NCBI GenBank assembly: GCA_032622095.1
Contig: CP136061.1
Span: forward strand, 84,848,324 to 84,912,323
Reading direction: 5' to 3'
Source: Siphonodentalium dalli
Lineage: Eukaryota; Mollusca; Scaphopoda; Gadilida; Siphonodentaliidae
DNA: 64,000 nt
Part shown: positions 58,227 through 64,000 of the stretch, one piece after another
Layout: each line of letters begins with the position of its first letter
Position numbering within the stretch: position 1 is the first letter of the stretch
The notes under the pieces: generated by a model
What the model was told of the DNA's origin: nothing
What the model saw: the letters and a program-made list of their open reading frames with translations, nothing else
Databases searched by the model: none
Translations under genes and position numbers: made by a program

Positions 58227-58529
58227 GAGCTCCATTCCTGTGCTTCTCCAGGTATGACAACGCTGCCTTGTGGTGTGATGCTTAAGTGCATGCAACCTTG
58301 CTCAGGGGTAGGTCCCTGGCGTGAAATTTCAATCATGTACCAACCGAACTTACACTTCGTTAGTAGCATCAGTAACCCCCGGCGGACTGAGATCTAGCCT
58401 CACTGCGTTGTCCGTGATTTTACAATTAATACACGCTACTCGCAGAAGTCTCCATGATCAGGTCATGTCTCCCCATTCACATCCTTTCCTCGAAACGACC
58501 AGGAGTCCAGTCAAGCTTTGCGTTCTCAC

Positions 58530-59670
58530 TAGTGCTGGGACGGTTGTCCGGATATCCGGTTACGCATGTCAACCTGTTGGAGGAGGCCACAACCGGATAA
58601 CCGTAGTACCGTAGTACTCTGTGTAAATGTTGCCGAAATCATTTACGGAAGTTCAAGTAACGAGAGTAAGTAATAAGAATCGATTTGGACAGTTGATTGT
58701 GTATTCATATACCCCACAACACATGCCAGTTTGATCATCGGCAGCTTTTCTAGACATGAAACCAACAACTACACTCAGTCTGCGAATCGCTTGCTACACA
58801 TTCGATGCCAATTTCCTTTGGCGGCCTTACATGCAAGGTTGCGAGTCCTGACCGTGACGTTCCATCTGCACGCGCCCCGTGGCATAAAATCAAAGCAATC
58901 AAGTCTAGACTTTTACTACGTCATCAATAGTCATCAATAGTCATCAATGTTTTGTTGAAACTGTCCCCCCACCCCCCCCCCCCCCCCCCCTTTGTCATTA
59001 TCATTACTTAACTTTATTTCCTAAACACTGGCTGGGGCTTGTGTAATGAATCACGACGATTAAATTTTGTTTGAATTTGTTTATTAAATAATTGAAGTAA
59101 CATCATGAAGCCACTGTGATTAATACATACCTACCTATACACAAACACTAGTAAACATTAATACATTACTAAACAACAGTATACCTACCTTCAGTACCTT
59201 TTAGTACACATGTTTGAGTTAATCATGCCCGAGATATACATGAGGAAGGAACTATATTTTCGTCGCGGAAGGTTTTGCAAGCGTTGTTTATGGGGAACTC
59301 CCGTAAACATCGATATACTAGCGACCACAAACGATTGCTCTATCACAAACCATCAGGGAGTGGGAATTATTGTGCACTACTAATATATATTATATTTTAG
59401 TTTGTTTGGGCTAAAAACTGAATTAATTTATACACATTTACCACTATTTGATCGCCCTAACGGGACCGCATTGTACAACCAAGACATCGTTTGTGATCGC
59501 ATGTATATCGACGTTTCCGGGACGCGTAATCAACACTTGTTTTGCCGATATAGTGACCAGTGTATTCAATCTCGTACTTAGGGTAATGATGGTCGCGGGT
59601 TAACCGGTTATGATTAGGTTAATGCCCGTTGTTAACCGGTTAGGAAAGAACCCCAACCGTCCCAGCACTA
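58530..59670. mobile_element. hAT-like non-autonomous transposon
   Basis: The 17-bp ends TAGTGCTGGGACGGTTG are exact inverted copies at 58530-58546 and 59654-59670. The flanks gttctcac (58522-58529) and cttctcat (59671-59678) match at six of eight bases, as for an aged 8-bp hAT target duplication. The 1141-bp interior has subterminal 'ccggataaccg' and 'ggttaaccggtta' phrases, a C-run of about 30 bases (58964-58990) and no transposase. Confidence 0.75.
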
Positions 59671-60610
59671 CTTCTCATCTGATCAGTTTTGTAGGCTTTC
59701 GAATCTGTTCTCTTGGGTGAGGATCACCATAGCACGTTTATTCAGCGATGTCGCCGCTTTTCCGAGAATAACCTTACATTCGTGTTTCTACTTCTCATCA
59801 GATTTTACGTCGGGGATTGCGTGATTCCGTCCCTCTCATCAGCCGAGGTCTCGGTCAGTCCTCCTCTGTTCAGGTATGGTATTCAGTCCTGGGGTTCTGA
59901 CAGGAGTGGTCGCGCCAAAGTTTTATGGTGGTCTCGCGGTAACTGATTCTCACCTTGCTTTGCAACATTCAACATTATTTAGGTATTTCATTGAGTTGCA
60001 GGATGCAGGATATGTGGTTTATAATGCCAGTTGTGCTTCTAACAATTTCTGTAACGCTTCTGTTCACTCCTGGTATGGGTTACCTAAGCACACACCAGGT
60101 AAACTAAATATTATCCGTTCCACATAATTTTAAAACACCTGCAGGGCTGTCAGTTACATCACCGGTAGCCAGAATGTTCCGACAGATCCATTAGCTGTAT
60201 CCGTTAATCTTCTGGGTTGACAATACATTTCAATTTCCAGTTACTTTGCATGTGGTACCAGAGGTGGACCCATGTCTTGGTCACACTTCTATTTGTATGC
60301 TTTTCCGTTACCGGCCATTATCACCAGTGTCCGGGTCCCAATATGGACAACTCCCTGAAAATGTTCTCAAGGTGTATCCCTGGTGCCCCATTGGTCTGTG
60401 ACAAACAGGCTTCTCCTCTCTCCCTGGGTCCCTCTGCAGGGCTCCAGATGCATATACTTTTGCGAACATCAAATGCTAAATCACATTAGGTCATCAAGCC
60501 CTGAACAATTTAACCATTTCATTATGATCGTTGTGAGAGTCGATTAAGTGTTTCTCTCCGAACCTTAAGGCCTGCTCAGGCTCCCTCCCCTTTGACCCAT
60601 CGTCCCCCGG

Positions 60611-60653
<43 letters not shown>

Positions 60654-61015
60654 TAGGTTTGCTGTAGTCCCCTCTTTCATCCTCAGAATTGGAGGGGGTA
60701 GGTCTCTATCATATTTGGGCCATGCATGAATGAGTTAACTCCCTTGCCTATGACCAATATTTATCCAAGACACTTTCACTCTGTGAACATTAGGGCACCT
60801 GAAGTACAGGTACATCTGTTTCCTTTTCGGAGCTCAGTTGCTTTTGGAGTTCTGAGCTACTGCGTATGGGACACAAGGGTCTATATTTACACATGTCTAC
60901 CAAGAACAACACTTTTCTTTACAGGATGCAAATCTATTCCGCTTCAGCAGTTGGGTTTTATAGGCTTAGTCTGAGTATCTGCCTGGTGGCCTCCTCCTGT
61001 TCTAATTATAACCAA
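59671..61015. repeat. Degenerate repeat DNA, with a 40-plus-base G-run
   Basis: This continues the degenerate unit interrupted by the hAT-like element and shares segments with 56590-56750. 60610-60651 is a pure G run. Frames at 59876-60127 and 60217-60489 are not recognisable. Confidence 0.4.
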
Positions 61016-61203
61016 TAGTTCAGTGTCCAAGATATCTTTGCTGGAGATATAATATTTTGNNNNNNNNNNNNNNNNNNNNNNNNNNNNNNNNNNNNNNNNN
61101 NNNNNNNNNNNNNNNNNNNNNNNNNNNNNNNNNNNNNNNNNNNNNNNNNNNNNNNNNNNACCCAAAATATGTTTCTCCTAATAAGTATCTTGGACACTGA
61201 ACT
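61016..61203. repeat. Hairpin repeat with an assembly gap in its centre
   Basis: The left arm (61016-61058, starting AGTTCAGTGTCCAAGATA) and the right arm (61160-61203, ending TATCTTGGACACTGAACT) are inverted copies. Exactly 100 N (61060-61159) separate them. A further single arm lies at 61449-61495, an inverted copy of the right arm. Confidence 0.9.
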
Positions 61204-61689
61204 CATAGGGCCCATCCAGTTGGGAGCAACATTCCCGCCCCGCGCACTCGGTCAAACGCATCGAACACACAGAGGGGAGAAATTAAAAAGACCGTAAACT
61301 TACGTGTAAATCGCTTTTATAGCAAAATGACTGACATGATTGGTCGGGAGTTGAACCTAATTGGGTTTGACCGTGCACATACTGTAGGTACTTCGTACCT
61401 ATTTTAAAAAACTTCTTCTAGAATCTTGCAAGCAAGAAATATATAACCAATAGTTCAGTGTCCAAGATACTTATTAGGAGATACATATTTTGGGTAAAAA
61501 AATATTATTTTTCATTCTACGACCAATATATTCCATCCAAAAACTTTGTTAAGCACTCATGAGTGGAAGCACAAAGGTGCTGATCCTTTAAAGATGAAAA
61601 TAATTATATATGTAGCACAATTTAATTATTGTTGACTTTGCTAAATTTTTGCAAATTTTAAGTCAGCCATTTCGGATTTTCAGGGTCAA

Positions 61690-62046
61690 GAGCTCCTTGA
61701 AAATATCGGAAATGATACCTGTATGTGGCACTTGTGCATATAGGTCAATAAAATTCTGACTAAGCCATCTTGGATTTTACTCTTTTCTTGACTAACATCC
61801 TTTGGCACACCCTACAATCCTTTGGCACACCCTACATGCCACACCCCCCATCCTGACTTCATAAGGTACTTTGGGGTGACCTCTAGATGGAAGCTGTCTA
61901 TTTTTCTATATCATTTACACAATAAATAACAAACCATTTACTGAAACATTTTGACATGCCTTCTTTTTTATCATTCTATTGACTGATCAGCATATAATTA
62001 TTATTGCCTCCCCAAGTTGAGCTACAGTCTCATTGACACTTTCATT
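61690..62046 (+). mobile_element. Family E element, 3' fragment
   Basis: Core-unit phrases (ccatcttggattttactctt, cctttggcacaccctac) are followed by AAGTTGAGCT, a stem-loop close to AGTCTCATTGACACT, and TTCATT ending at 62046. The 5' part is missing. 'ctttggcacaccctacaatc' is partly duplicated at 61800-61840. Confidence 0.6.
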
Positions 62047-62059
62047 AAATTTTGCAAGC

Positions 62060-62454
62060 ATGATTGTGATCACCTGTAAATGGCAGATATCAAATTTAAA
62101 CAATATTCGATGAAAAACATGGCCACTGGCAGCCATCTTGGATTTTACTCTTTTCATGACTCAATCCTTTGGCACACTATACAGACCACATCCCTCATCT
62201 AATCATCACCAAACTTCATATCGATCTTTTGGGTGACCTCTGGATGGGAGCCATCAATATTTTCCGAATTTCATTGTAAAAAAAACATGGCCCCCAGCAA
62301 CCATCTTGGATTTTACTTTATATACATCTCTTCATGTTGACATCTTGTATAACTTAGACATTTAAACTTTCCGCATTCATAATCGCTCTATGGACTGTAA
62401 CTCATGAAATTATCCTCATCCAAGTTGAGCTACAGTGTCATTGAAACTTTCATT
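62060..62454 (+). mobile_element. Family E element, second 3' fragment
   Basis: There are two core-like units (near 62115 and 62285) with 'aacatggccactggcagcca'. Then CAAGTTGAGCT, a stem-loop near 62432-62448 and TTCATT (62449-62454). It lies directly downstream of the previous fragment, as if arranged in tandem. Confidence 0.6.
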
Positions 62455-62596
62455 ATTCACAGTTTTTAAACAGTCTCTTTCTGGTCTCCTGTATCATGGC
62501 TTCAGTATTTAGAATTGAGCTTTGTAGTTCCACATATTTGCCTAGTATCAGGAGTATTGTCAACATGTTCATTTTGTAGTTCGGATTATATTTCAG

Positions 62597-62890
62597 CACC
62601 GGGTGCCTTACATGTAGATGGATTCAATCCCAGCTCAGTAACAAACTCCTCCATGTCAATATCATGGGACAGATATAATACAGTGTTAGTATTGTGTTTT
62701 GTGATATTTCAACACCGGGTTATGTAGATGCACTCAGAAACAAGCTCCTATATGACAATATTATGAAACATATATATTAATGACATGTTAGTATTGTGCT
62801 TTGTAATAGTTCAGAACCGGGTGTCATAGATGTTCTCAGTACTAAATCAGTAACAAGCTCCTCTATATATTGATATCATGGAACATATAT
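62597..62890 (+). pseudogene. Three decayed tandem copies of an FN3 exon start
   Basis: Copies begin near 62597, 62713 and 62815, each after an acceptor-like 'atatttcag' or a damaged form. The first reads PGALHVDGFNPSSVTNSS and MSISWDR, then runs into intron-like sequence. The second and third contain stops and damaged acceptors. They parallel the first 70 to 80 bases of the exon at 62927, at spacings of about 105 to 115 bp. Confidence 0.8.
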
Positions 62891-62926
62891 AATAACGTGT
62901 TAATATTGTGCTTTGTGATATTTCAG

Positions 62927-63114
62927 CACCGGGTTCTGTAGATGTATTCCATGCCAGCGCAGTAACCAGCTCCTCTATGACAATATCATGGGACAGACCA
63001 CGTGAGCCTGGCGGGGATATTGTAGGATACAGTGTCCATATGAGTAGCGCCTCATCTGATTACTATGACAATGAGTGTGCTGTCTATAAGAGTGTGTGTT
63101 CTACATGTTCTTTC
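62927..63114 (+). CDS. Exon: fibronectin type III domain, N-terminal part
   Basis: The exon is 188 bp with acceptor 'gtgatatttcag' and donor GTAAGT at 63115. It starts in phase 1 but ends in phase 0 if this donor is used, unlike the other exons. The frame reads PGSVDVFHASAVTSSS, then MTISWDRPREPGGDIVGYSV (FN3 tryptophan and the P-x-x-P-G-G-x-I-x-G-Y pattern), VHMSSASSDYYDNECAVYKS and VCSTCSF. The remainder of the domain must lie beyond the window. Cysteines near the end are unusual for FN3, and the donor could differ from the one chosen. Confidence 0.78.
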
Positions 63115-64000
63115 GTAAGTTTCATTTTCATTATTAATCTCAACTTTGTAAGTCTGTGAGGTTCACCAACTAGGGCTCTGTGAATCAGCGATTTTCATTC
63201 CAATTGAATCATTGGAAAATATTAAATGGAATCTTCAAATATGGAATCGTCAGTCACCAATATGGCAAACATATATGTGAAGGTCCACAGGGGGGCCTTT
63301 TACCAACTAATTATAAACTGATACTCATTTAAGGAATACAGAATTTACTGGGAAAATGTAATATCATTATTTCATAAGCTGTCAGTCCACAGAATACTGT
63401 AAAACAATTGGCAGCCACACACTTTGCCATTAAGGTTATTTCTCGACAACCTAAATTTCTTGATTACTTTCCTGCTACAAAATAGACAGCACCGTCGAGT
63501 GACCATGTATGTACCATGAGCCTAAAAATGTACATGGAAACTTCTCAATATTTCCAACAATTTAACTTTAAATTTCGGTGCTGCATCATAATTCCTTCGG
63601 GTAGGACTGTATTGACGATAAATATACTAGCTGCTATTAATCAGTGCACACACAACCAGACAAATCAACAAGATTGAACATTTGCAAAGAAATGAAACAC
63701 AGAAATTAAAAGTAACGAGGGTAAGTATCACTGCGGTCGAATATATCAATCACATGTGTAACTATAGGGCTGCCCAGTGCATGATCAGTTGCAACTAGCC
63801 AATTAAAAACGCGAATTGCTGATGCCACTTGATCATTCGATAAGTACTTTCAACTTCATGTGTCTTTTTCGTCAGAAATAGTCTCAATGTTGTACTCTCG
63901 TTATATTTCTACCTTCTACTTATGGTGGTTCTATAACTGGCTACGTGCGTTACATAACCTTAATCAGCAACAAAAGTTATTTCTTAAATAAACAAATATT
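63115..64000 (+). other. Intron, nothing recognised
   Basis: AT-rich intron to the end of the window. No exon with an FN3 second half was found. Confidence 0.5.

Noticed and set aside
60944-61215. Open frames across 61060-61159
   Set aside because: They run through the N gap and have no meaning.

Overview
This is eukaryotic, intron- and repeat-dominated DNA. The best fit is a mollusc or another lophotrochozoan. Evidence: GT-AG introns of 3 to 15 kb, many elements carrying the hairpin head AGCTCACCTGAG and CCGT-type microsatellites of the kind I associate with bivalve and gastropod genomes, DIRS and Copia retrotransposons, pogo/Tigger transposons, and a 100-N assembly gap (61060-61159). I see no prokaryotic features.

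Host gene. One gene on the + strand appears to span the whole window, with both ends outside it. Eight exons are recognisable. Three encode six-cysteine EGF/EB-like modules (717-848, 5419-5550, 14868-14993). Five encode fibronectin type III sequence (29565-29834, 39029-39310, 49873-50085 joined to 53423-53515, and 62927-63114, which continues beyond the window). Every complete exon except the last is phase 1-1, so the modules can be duplicated or skipped without shifting the frame. The layout suggests a secreted or cell-surface modular protein. No signal peptide, membrane segment or catalytic domain lies in the window, so its identity is open. Decayed partial exon copies lie just upstream of two FN3 exons (38868-38938 and 62597-62890).

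Introns. Nearly everything else is mobile DNA, often nested. 1851-5272: a family A pearl/Helentron-like element. 7900-12700: a decayed DIRS retrotransposon on the - strand, interrupted by a Mutator-like element with perfect 102-bp inverted repeats and a 9-bp target duplication (10251-11566). 14007-14503: family B. 15239-18931: a Tigger-like element containing family C (16291-18387), itself containing a TA-flanked MITE (17452-18292). 19127-21029: family F. 22201-25011: family A. 25841-29358: a second Tigger-like element filled with another repeat. 29896-30540: truncated family A. 30821-33154: a pogo/Jerky-type transposon with an uninterrupted 473-aa transposase. 34024-34917: family D. 36633-37983: family A. 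39331-42556: family E, about 18 tandem units of about 160 bp. 43003-46709: a Copia LTR retrotransposon with a 5-bp target duplication and broken pol. 50231-50630: eight 50-bp tandem units. 51189-51840: family D, with an empty-site paralogue at 52110/52111. 54014-61500: degenerate repeat DNA bounded by repeated hairpin arms, holding a hAT-like element (58530-59670) and the assembly gap. 61690-62454: two 3' fragments of family E.

Main observation. At least six unrelated-looking repeat families share one blueprint: a 5' terminal motif or hairpin, a CCGT-like microsatellite or GC-rich stretch, about 160-bp core tandem repeats, a subterminal inverted copy of the 5' motif, a short 3' stem-loop, and usually the end TCTTGTT. 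One family D copy can be compared with its own empty site inside the window. It sits within a run of T without target-site duplication. That fits non-autonomous Helentron (rolling-circle) elements of the pearl/mini-me type.
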